A stretch of 35,272 bases of DNA from the NCBI GenBank assembly GCA_937870865.1, contig CALMZY010000262.1, positions 1 to 35,272 of the forward strand. Reading direction: 5' to 3'. The position numbers and the translations under genes are program-made. The notes under the pieces were generated by a model. It searched no databases. It was not told the origin of the DNA and saw only the letters and a program-made list of their open reading frames with translations. This document shows positions 26,329-35,272 of the stretch, in pieces (the stretch's first letter is position 1; each line of letters begins with the position of its first letter). The stretch comes from an uncultured Lentisphaerota bacterium (GTDB taxonomy: Bacteria; Verrucomicrobiota; Kiritimatiellia; CAIQIC01; JAGNIJ01).

Positions 26329-27906
26329 CTAAGGGCTTAGGAACTCGTTCGTCATTCGCTCCTCGCCATTCGTCATTCTTGGCTGAAGGATCGTTGACGG
26401 CGGAGGCTGTGCGGACGCGCGCCACGGCGGCGGGAACTGGTCGGCCCTGTCCTGCAGCGATCTCGGGCGCGCCTCTTCGTCCTGCAGTTGCTCGCGGTAG
26501 TAGACCTGAACGATGTGGCCGAAATACCTGCACTTCTGGCCGTACTTCTCCTGTTCGGTTTTTCGGAAGTCCTTCGGAACAATGTACGCCGCGGTCACGG
26601 TCATCTGCTCGTCCTGGGTCCACGTTCCGTCCAGGCGCAGGGAGTCCTTCGGCACGGCGACGCGGGTCGGGTTGATGTCCCGCGAGATGTAGTCTTCGTC
26701 GAAGAAGACGACGTGCACGAGGATCTCGGCCCGGTTCAACTCGCGCTCGCCCACCTTGGGCTTCAGCGTGATCCGGAGCAGGCGCATTTCCTCGAACTGG
26801 TCATTTTCCGGGAAGCGTTGAGGCTCGACGGACACGATCTTGATTCGCCGCGCGAGGCGCTCGGCGGTCGGTTTCTTCTCCGCGGGCGTCCCGGCCTTCG
26901 TGGTCTTCTGCAGGATTTCCAGACGCGAGATGCGGATGCGTTCCGCCGCGGCCTGCTCGTACAACGGCGTGCCCGACGAACGGTGCAGGACCTCCTTCCA
27001 GAGGTCGCCCGCCTTGGCCAGGTCGCCGCGCTGTTCGCAGAGCCGGGCGCGCTCGATATACGCCGGCAGGAAGTCCGGGGCCATGATCTGGATGCGTTCG
27101 AACTGCCGGTCGGCCTGGAGCAGGTTGTTCCGGGTGATCTCGAGAAGGGCCGCCTGAAGCATCTTCTGGGCCTTGGCCGTCAGCGGGTCGACCTTCTTCG
27201 GCGGTTCCGGCTCGTCGTCGGTCACGGCCTGGACCGTCGCCGTGGCGGCGGGCGGTTCCGGCTTCGCGAGCTCGTTGACGTGCTGGCGGAGATCATCGAC
27301 ATCCCGGCGCAGGTCCCGGATGTCCTCCGTGACGTTGGTCTGCGGCTCGCTGACCGGGATGGGTTTATAGGGTTCCGCGCGGGCCGTGCTTTGCAGGTGC
27401 GCCTCCGCCTCGGCGAAGGTGCTGCTCGCGGCTGTGGGCGCGTTCACGGCGGCCGGCGGCGGCGCCTCCGTTTTTTCCTCCGGCTCTTCGACCACATCCT
27501 TGCGCCAGAGGGAGAATCCAACGACGAAGGCGAGTTGGATGAGGATGATGAAGATGACGGCGCCGAAGGCGAGTCCCTGCGAGTGCGTGACCCGGCGTTT
27601 CTCGCGCAGGTCATTCTGGTTCATCTGCTGGAAATGAATCCGGGTGCGGCCGATCTCCAGCGTGTCGCCGTGGTTGAGCTTCGCCTCCCGGCAGTTCCGG
27701 TCGTTCACGAGAATGCCGTTCATGGACCCGAGGTCGCGGATATGGAACGCGTCGTCGCGAAGCTCGATCACCGCGTGCTTGCGGGAAATCTCGTCGTCCG
27801 CCACGGCGATGTGGCAATCCGGGTCGCGCCCGATGATCACGGGACCCTGTTGGATCGCGAGCCGCTTGCCCTTGAGGGGGCCCGATAGAAATATGAGACG
27901 GTACAT
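26329..27906 (-). CDS. FHA domain protein with one TM segment and a helical C-terminal region
   Basis: VIIGRDPDCHIAVADDEISRKHAVIELRDDAFHIRDLGSMNGILVNDR; TM FGAVIFIILIQLAFVVGFSLW. Confidence 0.92.
   Translation of the reverse strand: MYRLIFLSGPLKGKRLAIQQGPVIIGRDPDCHIAVADDEISRKHAVIELRDDAFHIRDLGSMNGILVNDRNCREAKLNHGDTLEIGRTRIHFQQMNQNDLREKRRVTHSQGLAFGAVIFIILIQLAFVVGFSLWRKDVVEEPEEKTEAPPPAAVNAPTAASSTFAEAEAHLQSTARAEPYKPIPVSEPQTNVTEDIRDLRRDVDDLRQHVNELAKPEPPAATATVQAVTDDEPEPPKKVDPLTAKAQKMLQAALLEITRNNLLQADRQFERIQIMAPDFLPAYIERARLCEQRGDLAKAGDLWKEVLHRSSGTPLYEQAAAERIRISRLEILQKTTKAGTPAEKKPTAERLARRIKIVSVEPQRFPENDQFEEMRLLRITLKPKVGERELNRAEILVHVVFFDEDYISRDINPTRVAVPKDSLRLDGTWTQDEQMTVTAAYIVPKDFRKTEQEKYGQKCRYFGHIVQVYYREQLQDEEARPRSLQDRADQFPPPWRASAQPPPSTILQPRMTNGEERMTNEFLSP
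26345..26379. repeat. Five heptads TCGTTCG/TCATTCG/CTCCTCG/CCATTCG/TCATTCT within the 3' end of the FHA gene
   Basis: Direct reading of 26341-26380; encodes RMTNGEERMTNE on the minus strand. Confidence 0.7.
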
Positions 27907-27964
27907 CCGGTGATATCCTGGGGGGCAGTTTCGTTGAGCCTACACGGGGCGGCAAGCAGAATTC

Positions 27965-28010
27965 TTCCAAGGGTTGGAAAAACGGCAAAAAAAAGTTCCA
28001 ACGATTGGAA
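27965..28010. repeat. TTCCAAGG-type element copy 2 (two palindromes)
   Basis: TTCCAA-GGG-TTGGAA (27965-27979) and TTCCAA-CGA-TTGGAA (27996-28010). Confidence 0.8.
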
Positions 28011-28149
28011 AACCCGCAGGTGCCCGGCGCCGACGGCTTGCCGTGAATGCTCGCCCTGAAGGGAACGGCGTCCTCCGTGCGCAGAGCGTTCTGCTTCGTC
28101 GAACCCCGACAGGGACGGGGGCTCAGACAGAAGACCCGGGGCTATTTTG

Positions 28150-28188
28150 TCATTGAAAAATGAACATGTAATGATCATATTTCAATCA
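28150..28188. promoter_or_regulatory. AT-rich dyad abutting the ATPase start codon
   Basis: Arms 28150-28167 / 28171-28188 match 15/18 around a 3-nt loop; includes ATGATCAT. Confidence 0.55.
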
Positions 28189-29324
28189 TGAAGATGATTC
28201 CCCGAAATGAATATTCGGCGCAGATCGGCGCCGCTCTGAAGAGAAGTCCCGTGGTGGCGCTGCTGGGCCCGCGCCAGTGCGGCAAGTCGACTCTTGCCCG
28301 GCAGATCGCTGCCCGGCAACCGGCTACCTACTATGACCTTGAGAATCCGGATGATGCAGCTCGGCTGCAGAATCCCTTGCGTGAGCTGGAGCATCGCAAA
28401 GGTCTGATCGTGTTGGACGAGATACAGCGGAAGCCTGATTTGTTGCCGGTCCTCCGCGTGCTTGCCGATCGGAAGCCCTTGCCGGCGAAATTCCTGCTTC
28501 TCGGAAGTTCGTCACCCGAGCTGGTCCGGGGTTCATCGGAAACGCTGGCGGGCCGGGTTGAATTCATTGAAATGTCCGGCTTTGATATCGAAGAGGTTCA
28601 TTCACAGCATCAGCGCCGTCTTTGGAATCGCGGTGGTTTCCCCAGGTCATTTCTGGCGGCAGATGACTCTGCCAGCTTCACTTGGCGCGAGAATTTCATA
28701 CGCACGTTTCTCGAAAGAGACATCCCTCAGCTTGGATTTCATATCCCCGCGCAGACGCTCCGAAACTTCTGGACCATGGTTGCGCACTACCATGGCCAGA
28801 TCTGGAATGGGGCGGAGATCGGCCGCTCTCTTGGGGTGGGGCACACGTCGGCGCGGCGCTATCTGGACCTGCTGTGCGGCGGGCTTGTGCTGAGACAGCT
28901 CCCTCCGTGGTTTGAAAATGTGGGGAAGCGGGTTGTCAAATCACCGAAAGTTTATGTCCGCGATTCGGGAATCCTGCATGCCTTGCTGCGCCTGCCGGAT
29001 ATGGATGCGGTGAGCGGACACCCCAAGCTCGGCGCGTCATGGGAAGGCTTCGCGTTGGAACACGTGTTGCGCCAGATCGGAGAACGCGATGTCTACTTCT
29101 GGGCCACTCATGCGGGAGCGGAACTGGATCTGCTGTTTTTCCTTGGCGGGAAACGATACGGCGTCGAGTTCAAGTACGGTGATGTGGAAACGGCAACCAA
29201 ATCCATGCGAATCGCCATGGGGGACCTCAAGCTGGAGAAGCTTTGGGTGATTCATGGCGGGAGGGACTCTTATCCGATCGATGACCGAATCCAAGTCGTT
29301 CCTCTAGCAAATTTTGAACTCTAG
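28188..29324 (+). CDS. AAA ATPase with DUF4143 domain
   Basis: VVALLGPRQCGKSTLARQIA Walker A; GLIVLDEIQRKPDLLPVLRVLAD; C-terminal GKRYGVEFKYGD nuclease-like DUF4143. Confidence 0.93.
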   Translation: MKMIPRNEYSAQIGAALKRSPVVALLGPRQCGKSTLARQIAARQPATYYDLENPDDAARLQNPLRELEHRKGLIVLDEIQRKPDLLPVLRVLADRKPLPAKFLLLGSSSPELVRGSSETLAGRVEFIEMSGFDIEEVHSQHQRRLWNRGGFPRSFLAADDSASFTWRENFIRTFLERDIPQLGFHIPAQTLRNFWTMVAHYHGQIWNGAEIGRSLGVGHTSARRYLDLLCGGLVLRQLPPWFENVGKRVVKSPKVYVRDSGILHALLRLPDMDAVSGHPKLGASWEGFALEHVLRQIGERDVYFWATHAGAELDLLFFLGGKRYGVEFKYGDVETATKSMRIAMGDLKLEKLWVIHGGRDSYPIDDRIQVVPLANFEL

Positions 29325-29384
29325 CACGACACGCCGTACTCCAAGCTTGACCCTTTCCGGGCGGTTCAGCAGGATGCGCGGACT

Positions 29385-30761
29385 ATGAGCGAAAAGAAAG
29401 CAGACCTGACCATGGAAGCGCTGGCGTCACTGTGCAAGCGGCGCGGCTTCATTTTCCAGAGTTCGGAAATTTATGGCGGCATCAACGGGTTCTGGGACTA
29501 CGGCCCCCTCGGCGTCGAGCTGAAGCGCAACATCAAGAACGCGTGGTGGCGCGCGATGGTCCAGGACCGCGAGGACATCGTCGGCCTGGATTCGTCGATC
29601 ATCATGCACCCGCGCGTCTGGGAAGCCTCCGGCCACGCGTCCGGGTTCACGGACCCGATGGTGGACTGCAAGAAGTGCAAGGGCCGCTGGCGCGCGGACC
29701 AGCTGCCGGAGACGAAGTGTCCGCAGGGCGGGCCGCACGAGTTCACCGAGGCGCGCATGTTCAACCTGATGTTCGAGACGAACGTGGGTCCGGTGAAGGA
29801 CGCGTCGGCGCTGGCGTACCTCCGGCCCGAGACCGCGCAGGGAATCTTCGTCCAGTTCGGCAACATCCTCGCGATCGCGCGGCAGAAGGTGCCATTCGGC
29901 ATCGCGCAGATCGGCAAGGCGTTCCGCAACGAGATTAACCCGCGCAACTACACGTTCCGCTCGCGCGAGTTCGAGCAGATGGAGCTGGAGTTCTTCGTGA
30001 AGCCCGGCACGGACGCGCAGTGGCACGAGTACTGGGTCGCCGAGCGCATGAAGTGGTACACGACGATCGGCCTGCCGGCGGAGCACCTGCACCAGTACGT
30101 CTATAAGAAGGAAGAGCTGGCGCACTACGCGAGCGCGTGCGTGGACGTGATGTACGATTTCCCGTTCGGCACGCAGGAGCTGGAAGGCATTGCCGCGCGC
30201 GGCGACTTCGACCTGCGCCGCCACCAGGAATTCAGCGGCAAGTCGATGGACTACTTCGATCCGGAGACGAAGGAGAAATTCGTCCCGCACGTCGTCGAGC
30301 CGTCCGCCGGCGTCGACCGCATCGCGCTCGCGCTGCTGTGCGAGGCGTACCGCGAGGAATGGGTTCCGACCGAGGAAGTGGCCGGCGCGCAGGTTCTGCC
30401 CGCCGAGCCCGGCAAACAGCCGCCGCAGGGCTTCGAGGCCCGGACGGTCATGCGGTTTGCGCCGAGCGTCGCGCCGGTGAAGGTCGCGGTCTTCCCGCTG
30501 CTGAAGAACAAGCCGGAGCTGGTGGAGAAGGGGCGCAAGGTGTTCGACCTGCTTCGCAAGCGCTGGCCCGCATTCTGGGACGCGACGGGCGCGATCGGCC
30601 GCCGGTACCGCCGGCAGGACGAGATCGGCACGCCGTACGGAATCACCATCGATTTCCAGACCTTGGAAGACGACACCGTCACGCTGCGCGACCGCGACAC
30701 GATGCAGCAGATCCGGCTGAAGATCGGGGAGTTGGCGGCGAAGCTGGAAGAGACTCTGTAA
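29385..30761 (+). CDS. glyQS: Glycine--tRNA ligase (class II, eukaryote/archaeal-like single chain)
   Basis: [80 protein letters not shown]. Confidence 0.96.
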   Translation: MSEKKADLTMEALASLCKRRGFIFQSSEIYGGINGFWDYGPLGVELKRNIKNAWWRAMVQDREDIVGLDSSIIMHPRVWEASGHASGFTDPMVDCKKCKGRWRADQLPETKCPQGGPHEFTEARMFNLMFETNVGPVKDASALAYLRPETAQGIFVQFGNILAIARQKVPFGIAQIGKAFRNEINPRNYTFRSREFEQMELEFFVKPGTDAQWHEYWVAERMKWYTTIGLPAEHLHQYVYKKEELAHYASACVDVMYDFPFGTQELEGIAARGDFDLRRHQEFSGKSMDYFDPETKEKFVPHVVEPSAGVDRIALALLCEAYREEWVPTEEVAGAQVLPAEPGKQPPQGFEARTVMRFAPSVAPVKVAVFPLLKNKPELVEKGRKVFDLLRKRWPAFWDATGAIGRRYRRQDEIGTPYGITIDFQTLEDDTVTLRDRDTMQQIRLKIGELAAKLEETL

Positions 30762-30764
30762 TCA

Positions 30765-30820
30765 ATCGTCCTCGGTCGTTGTCTTTCGAGTACGACGACG
30801 AGTTCGAGGACGAGGACGAT
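30765..30820. repeat. ATCGTCCTCG...CGAGGACGAT element, copy 2
   Basis: Perfect 10-nt terminal inverted repeats at 30765-30774 and 30811-30820; hexad GAGNNC run inside. Confidence 0.75.
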
Positions 30821-30826
30821 GGGATA

Positions 30827-31837
30827 CTACTGCGAGACCGTGTCGCGCATTCCGCGTCCGACTTCGGCCAGATGCATTGTCTGGCTGCCCGTCAGCGCCC
30901 GCCCGGCTTCCTTCAGGACGCCCGGTTCCGGCAGGAGCACTTGCGCGCCCGTGGCGAGCTTGCCGGGGAGCAGGTCGTTCTTGTCGATGGAATCCCACGC
31001 GATGCCGTTCGACGCGCAGCGGCCGAAGACCCACGCGGTGCGGAGCCAGGCGAGCAGGCCCATGTCCGTGTCGATTTCCGCGGGCAGATGCGGGGCGAGT
31101 TTCGGAAGGGTCATCCAGGACGAGGGGGTTTTCAGGCGCGCGATGATCACGTTCAGGAGGTGGCGGTTGCGTTTCATGCGGCCGAAGTCGGTGTCCGGTT
31201 TCCGCAGGCGGACGTATTCGAGCGCCCGGCGGCCGTTCAGGTAATTCCAGCCCGCTTCGAACCGAAGCGCGTAGGAGCGTCCTCCCAGCATGCAGTTGAA
31301 CTGGGGATCCATGACGGGGTCCTCGAAGTAGATTTCGACGCCACCGATCGAGTCCACCAGTTTTTCCAACAGGCCGAAGTGAACGACCACGGTTCCATTC
31401 ACGGGAACATCGATCAGGTTGCTGACCGTCTCCCGCGCCGCCGGGATGCCCTGCGAGTCGGCGTAGTAGTCGCCGTAGAACAGGGCGGCATTCAGCTTCG
31501 CGGTCCGGCGAACGGGCAGGCCCTGGAGGGGGACGTAGATGTCTCTCGGCAGGCAGAGGCCGCGGATCGTTCCCTGCCGCGGGTCCGCGCGCAGCACGAA
31601 GATGCTGTCCGACCGGGACGGCCCCTCGACCGATCGGCGGTCCGAGCCCAGGAGCAGGAGCGTGACGGGCTGGGACAGATAAGAGAACAGCATGCCCAGC
31701 AGAAGGGTGATTGTCAGGACGGGGATCAGCGCGACCGCGATCCAGTAGGGCGGATGGACGCGAGGGGCCGCGTTCCCGGAGGAGGGCGGCGCGGACGGAC
31801 TGCGTCCCGCGGCAGAAATGGAGATATCAGAAGTCAT
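30827..31837 (-). CDS. LytR-CpsA-Psr (LCP) family protein
   Basis: TM segment then LLLLGSDRR...RSDSIFVLRADPRQGTIRGLCLPRDIYVPL; LVDSIGGVEIYFEDP; YLNGRRALEYVRLRKPDTDFGRMKRNRHLLNVI. Confidence 0.9.
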   Translation of the reverse strand: MTSDISISAAGRSPSAPPSSGNAAPRVHPPYWIAVALIPVLTITLLLGMLFSYLSQPVTLLLLGSDRRSVEGPSRSDSIFVLRADPRQGTIRGLCLPRDIYVPLQGLPVRRTAKLNAALFYGDYYADSQGIPAARETVSNLIDVPVNGTVVVHFGLLEKLVDSIGGVEIYFEDPVMDPQFNCMLGGRSYALRFEAGWNYLNGRRALEYVRLRKPDTDFGRMKRNRHLLNVIIARLKTPSSWMTLPKLAPHLPAEIDTDMGLLAWLRTAWVFGRCASNGIAWDSIDKNDLLPGKLATGAQVLLPEPGVLKEAGRALTGSQTMHLAEVGRGMRDTVSQ

Positions 31838-31973
31838 TGCCTGTGCCTGTACGATCAGAAATGGCGTGTGATTCTCGATATCCGGGCTGCAAAGTCAAGA
31901 CCTTATGGGATATTCGGCAAAGCGCCCTGTCCGGGCGGGATTTGCGGATGTGTTTGAAATGCAGGCATTTCCG

Positions 31974-32002
31974 TTGACATCCGCCTTTTGCCCAAGAAAA
32001 TA
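31974..32002 (+). promoter_or_regulatory. Candidate promoter for the zinc-ribbon gene
   Basis: TTGACA at 31974-31979, 17 nt, AAAATA; GAAAGGAG RBS downstream. Confidence 0.35.
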
Positions 32003-32034
32003 GGCATGAAAACAGCAAATTGAAAGGAGCCGAC

Positions 32035-32874
32035 ATGTCCGAAGTCCCGGTCAATTGCGGCCATTGCGGCGAGGTTTTTTCCGTTTCCGACAAAATGATG
32101 GGTCAGAGCACCGCCTGCCCCAAGTGTAAACGGCAGGTTGCCGTGCTGGATTCCTCCGACCGTCCCGAGGGGGTGGAGAAATTGCAGTTGAGGAAGGAAG
32201 AGAAGAGTTCGGGCGGCAAGATTTGTCCTTCGTGCGGCGCAGCCATGGCGCCGGGAGTGCTCATCTGTTCCCAGTGCGGATACGACACGCGAACCGGCGC
32301 ACGGTATCTCGACCGCCCGCAGCCGTCGCGTGTTCTTCAGTGGGTCCTTTGGGGTGTGGGTGCCGTCATTCTCGTCATGCTGTTGAAGTCGTGCTTCTCC
32401 GGGAAAAAGGAAGTGGAGATCCTGGGAGACGGCGCGGTGAGCGGGCAACAATCTGCGGAAACGGTGGCGGCGGGATCCGGCGCGACGGGCGAAACGGCCG
32501 CGGCGGGAATCGCGGACGGGGTCCGGACTTCGTCGAATGCCGCCGCGGGCGGTTCCACAGAGATGTCTCCGGAGAACCTGGCGAAGTTGGAGGCCGAGTA
32601 TCGCGAGAAGCTGACGCAGCAGCTGGCCGTGACGTATCCGATGTACAAGCCGGGCGACGCGGTTGTGCTTCGCCGGGTCAACGGACAGATTCATCGCGGC
32701 GCGTTGAAGGAGCGGAAGGCGGCGGCTGTCGTGATCGTCAACGGCGGACAAACCAACGAGATTCCCCTGAAGGTGCTCGATCGAGCGTCCCGCTTGAAAT
32801 GCGATCCGGTCTTCCGCGAGGAGATCGTGAACTTCCACGTTCAGAAGAGGGCGAAGGAAACCGCGGGCTTCTGA
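32035..32874 (+). CDS. Double zinc-ribbon membrane protein
   Basis: CGHCGEVFSVSDKMMGQSTACPKCKR and CPSCGAAMAPGVLICSQCGYDTRTG, then TM VLQWVLWGVGAVILVMLL. Confidence 0.8.
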   Translation: MSEVPVNCGHCGEVFSVSDKMMGQSTACPKCKRQVAVLDSSDRPEGVEKLQLRKEEKSSGGKICPSCGAAMAPGVLICSQCGYDTRTGARYLDRPQPSRVLQWVLWGVGAVILVMLLKSCFSGKKEVEILGDGAVSGQQSAETVAAGSGATGETAAAGIADGVRTSSNAAAGGSTEMSPENLAKLEAEYREKLTQQLAVTYPMYKPGDAVVLRRVNGQIHRGALKERKAAAVVIVNGGQTNEIPLKVLDRASRLKCDPVFREEIVNFHVQKRAKETAGF

Positions 32875-32962
32875 CGCAACTTTTTTTAAATCCCTTTCAA
32901 CAAACTTGCGCCGTCCGGGTATACATGGGGCGCGGTGCAAGAGGTGCGAGGAGGTTCCCTTG

Positions 32963-33538
32963 ATGCGTGGCATGAAAGCCGTTCTGGCCGTCGGCGTGTT
33001 CCTGTCGTTTGCCGGCGTTGCGTTTGCCGGGAAGCTGGAGAACTCCAGCTTCGAAATCGATTTCGGGGATCGCGCGAGTCTGAGCATGTGGGGGGGGTAT
33101 CGCGAAGCGTGGGGCGAGGCGTACCAGGTGAACGCGGGGAGGGCGAATTACGTGGAGAGGGCTCTGACCGGGGAGCGTTTCCTGCTGATCAACGTGCCGC
33201 CGGCATCGTGGAACGGCGTCTGGCAGCAGGTTTCGTGGGGTGAGAAGCAGCCGTACCTCTGGGAAGCCTTCTACCAGATCAAGGGCGGGGATCTGCCCGA
33301 TAACTGCTCGACGTTCATGAAGGTGGAGTTCTATGATGGGCACGATATACAGCTGGGCAGCGCGGTCGGCGAGATGCGCAGGACCGACACCAAGGGGGTC
33401 TGGGTCAGGGACTCGATGAAGGGCGTGACGCCTGTCGGAACCGCGGCCATCCGTTTCATCCTGATCGCGGGCGGCAACGAGGGCGGTGAGGGAATTTTGG
33501 ACCGCATCTACTGGGACGATGCGGATACCGTCGAATAG
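32963..33538 (+). CDS. Secreted single-module jelly-roll/CBM-like protein
   Basis: MRGMKAVLAVGVFLSFAGVAFAGKLENSSFEIDF; opening resembles modules of the 11480 gene. Start 32963. Confidence 0.65.
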   Translation: MRGMKAVLAVGVFLSFAGVAFAGKLENSSFEIDFGDRASLSMWGGYREAWGEAYQVNAGRANYVERALTGERFLLINVPPASWNGVWQQVSWGEKQPYLWEAFYQIKGGDLPDNCSTFMKVEFYDGHDIQLGSAVGEMRRTDTKGVWVRDSMKGVTPVGTAAIRFILIAGGNEGGEGILDRIYWDDADTVE

Positions 33539-33547
33539 GATACTGAA

Positions 33548-35272
33548 ATGGCAAAACGGGAACAAACCATCCGGGAATTGGCGGCGGCCAAGGAACATCT
33601 GCTTCAGTCGTTGCGCTTCTTCGATCTGGCCGCGGCGGCCCGCGAGTCTGATTTTCTGAAGAACGTGGATATCGCGGCGATCAAGGAGCTGTTCGGCGGG
33701 GCGGATCTCCCCTGGGGAGAGGAGGGGCTCTATCCGGAGTCCGGCAAGATCCTGGCGGCGATCCGCAAATCCGAGGAGGGCCAGAAACTTCTGCTCGCCT
33801 CGGACGTCGATATCCTGAAGAAGGTTGCCGAGACCGGGAAGGACCAGGTTGTCCAGGGCGCGCTGGGTTTCTTCGAGGCGGTGTTCCCGGTGAAACTGCG
33901 CGGCCTGGTGGTTCATTGTCTCTGGTCCGGCAGGTTTCGCGAACAGCCTTTCACCCGGGACGAGATCGGCGAGATCGCGCGGCTGGCCGGCGTGTCGCGC
34001 GCCGACGCCGAGGAGCTGGCCCAGGCGATTCCCGTCCTGTCGAAGAAGCAGGTGGAGCGCACGCTCGCGTTCTGCGGACGTTTTCGCGGCGCCTTGGAGC
34101 AGGCCATCGCGAATCACCTTCACTCCTCCGAACTCACCCAGCAGTTGGTTCAGTCCGAGCGGACGCATTCGGTAGGGACGCTCTCGGGCGGCGTCGCCCA
34201 TCATTTCAACAACCTGCTTTCCGTCATCCTCGGATACTCCTCGTTCGTGCTCAACCGCGAGCAGCTCTCCGGCGAGGCGGCGGACGCCCTGCACAAGATT
34301 TCCGAGGCGGCTCAACGCGGCCGCCGCCTGACGGAGGAAATCCTCGCGTTCCTCGGGAGCGAGGTCGAGGAGGAGACGCCCTGCGATGTTCACGAAACGG
34401 TGAATAACGTCCTCTCCCTGCTGGAATCCAAGACCGGGACGCACGTGCGCGTGCAGACGCATCTGGATGCGAAGGCGTCCACGGTGCTCGCGCCGCCCAG
34501 TTCCATCCGCCAGATCGTGTTCAATCTTCTGACGAATGCCATCGACAGCATGCCGTCCGGCGGCGTGCTGACGGTGACCACGATCAACACGCACCTGGCC
34601 ACGGAGGACGGCCGCCAGGAGTTCTTCAGGCTGGAGGTGGCGGACAGCAGCGGCGTCATGCCGTCCGGGGTCCGTCCCGACATGGCCGGCAAGGGCAAGC
34701 TGCAACTGCATGCCGGCGACCGGATCGGGTTCAAGCTTTCCAGCGTGTACGGGATGGTCGGCCGTCTCGACGGCACGGTGCTGGTGTCTTCCGAGCCCGG
34801 CGCCCTGACGCGCGTCCAGGTGCTCCTGCCCACCGTGTCCGGCGGCGAACTCATCCGGGAGGAGAAAAAGATCCGGCACCGTCTTGCGCCGAGCCGCATC
34901 TGGGTCGTGGATGACGACGCGATTTTCCGGGAGATGTGCCGGCAGGTGCTTTCCGACGAGGGACACGCGGTCGACGAAATGGCCGGCGGCCGGGAATTCC
35001 AGGAGAAGTGGCGCAAGGGCGGCGCGAAGCCCGATCTCATCCTCATGGACTTCAGCATGCCGGAATACAACGGACTGCAGCTCTGCGAGTGGCTGAGAAA
35101 CGAGGGCTCGAAGATCCCGGTCATTCTCGTTTCCGGGTTCTCGTCCAGCCAGCCGGACATCCGGAAGGCCCTCAAGCTCCGGAAGACGTTCTTCCTCCAG
35201 AAGCCGTTTTCCTTCCGCGAGATGGCGGACACGGTCACCGTCGCCCTCGGCGAGACGCTGATCGGGGAATAG
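33548..35272 (+). CDS. Hybrid sensor histidine kinase/response regulator
   Basis: LSGGVAHHFNNLLSVILGYSSFV; SIRQIVFNLLTNAIDSMPSGG; C-term REC IWVVDDDAIFREM...LILMDFSMPEYNGL...LQKPFS. Confidence 0.92.
   Translation: MAKREQTIRELAAAKEHLLQSLRFFDLAAAARESDFLKNVDIAAIKELFGGADLPWGEEGLYPESGKILAAIRKSEEGQKLLLASDVDILKKVAETGKDQVVQGALGFFEAVFPVKLRGLVVHCLWSGRFREQPFTRDEIGEIARLAGVSRADAEELAQAIPVLSKKQVERTLAFCGRFRGALEQAIANHLHSSELTQQLVQSERTHSVGTLSGGVAHHFNNLLSVILGYSSFVLNREQLSGEAADALHKISEAAQRGRRLTEEILAFLGSEVEEETPCDVHETVNNVLSLLESKTGTHVRVQTHLDAKASTVLAPPSSIRQIVFNLLTNAIDSMPSGGVLTVTTINTHLATEDGRQEFFRLEVADSSGVMPSGVRPDMAGKGKLQLHAGDRIGFKLSSVYGMVGRLDGTVLVSSEPGALTRVQVLLPTVSGGELIREEKKIRHRLAPSRIWVVDDDAIFREMCRQVLSDEGHAVDEMAGGREFQEKWRKGGAKPDLILMDFSMPEYNGLQLCEWLRNEGSKIPVILVSGFSSSQPDIRKALKLRKTFFLQKPFSFREMADTVTVALGETLIGE

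Noticed and set aside
25250-26623. 457-aa minus ORF containing FNIERRTPNVERRS
   Set aside because: Overlaps lpxK, the repeat and trmB; the phrase is the translation of the 25539-25624 repeat, not a gene.
28188-29324. Toxin-antitoxin or defence system centred on the DUF4143 ATPase
   Set aside because: No partner gene next to it; neighbours are FHA and glyQS. A solitary AAA/DUF4143 ATPase is common.

Overview
This 35.3 kb GC-rich bacterial window looks like a Gram-negative-type PVC genome (Verrucomicrobiota/Kiritimatiellota-like; taxonomy is inferred). It carries about 30 protein genes and one tRNA-Arg(CCT). Recognisable genes include a B12-binding radical SAM protein (partial, absent from the ORF track), DUF721/DciA-like, UvrC, MurJ, a CPBP protease, an LpxL/HtrB-type acyltransferase, glycosyltransferases of GT2, GT39 and GT9 type, LpxK, TrmB, an FHA protein, an AAA/DUF4143 ATPase, GlyQS, an LCP protein and a hybrid histidine kinase. 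Two sugar-metabolism/polysaccharide pairs (Gfo/Idh with isomerase; Gfo/Idh with GT2) are present, plus a ~1190-aa secreted protein built as an internal ABAB duplication of jelly-roll-like modules next to a LacI regulator. I see no rRNA, CRISPR, transposase or phage genes. The most unusual signal is intergenic: several unrelated short repeat 'dialects', many with 6-7 nt periodicity and folded as long imperfect hairpins. They flank lpxK, trmB, the FHA gene, glyQS, uvrC and the tRNA. Two families recur within the window (TTCCAAGG-TTGGAA paired palindromes; ATCGTCCTCG...CGAGGACGA elements after stop codons at convergent junctions). A second notable locus is a divergent regulatory region (3927-4153) with four CG-centred AT-rich dyads between a small conserved-looking ORF and a Cys-rich Spy/CpxP-like lipoprotein.
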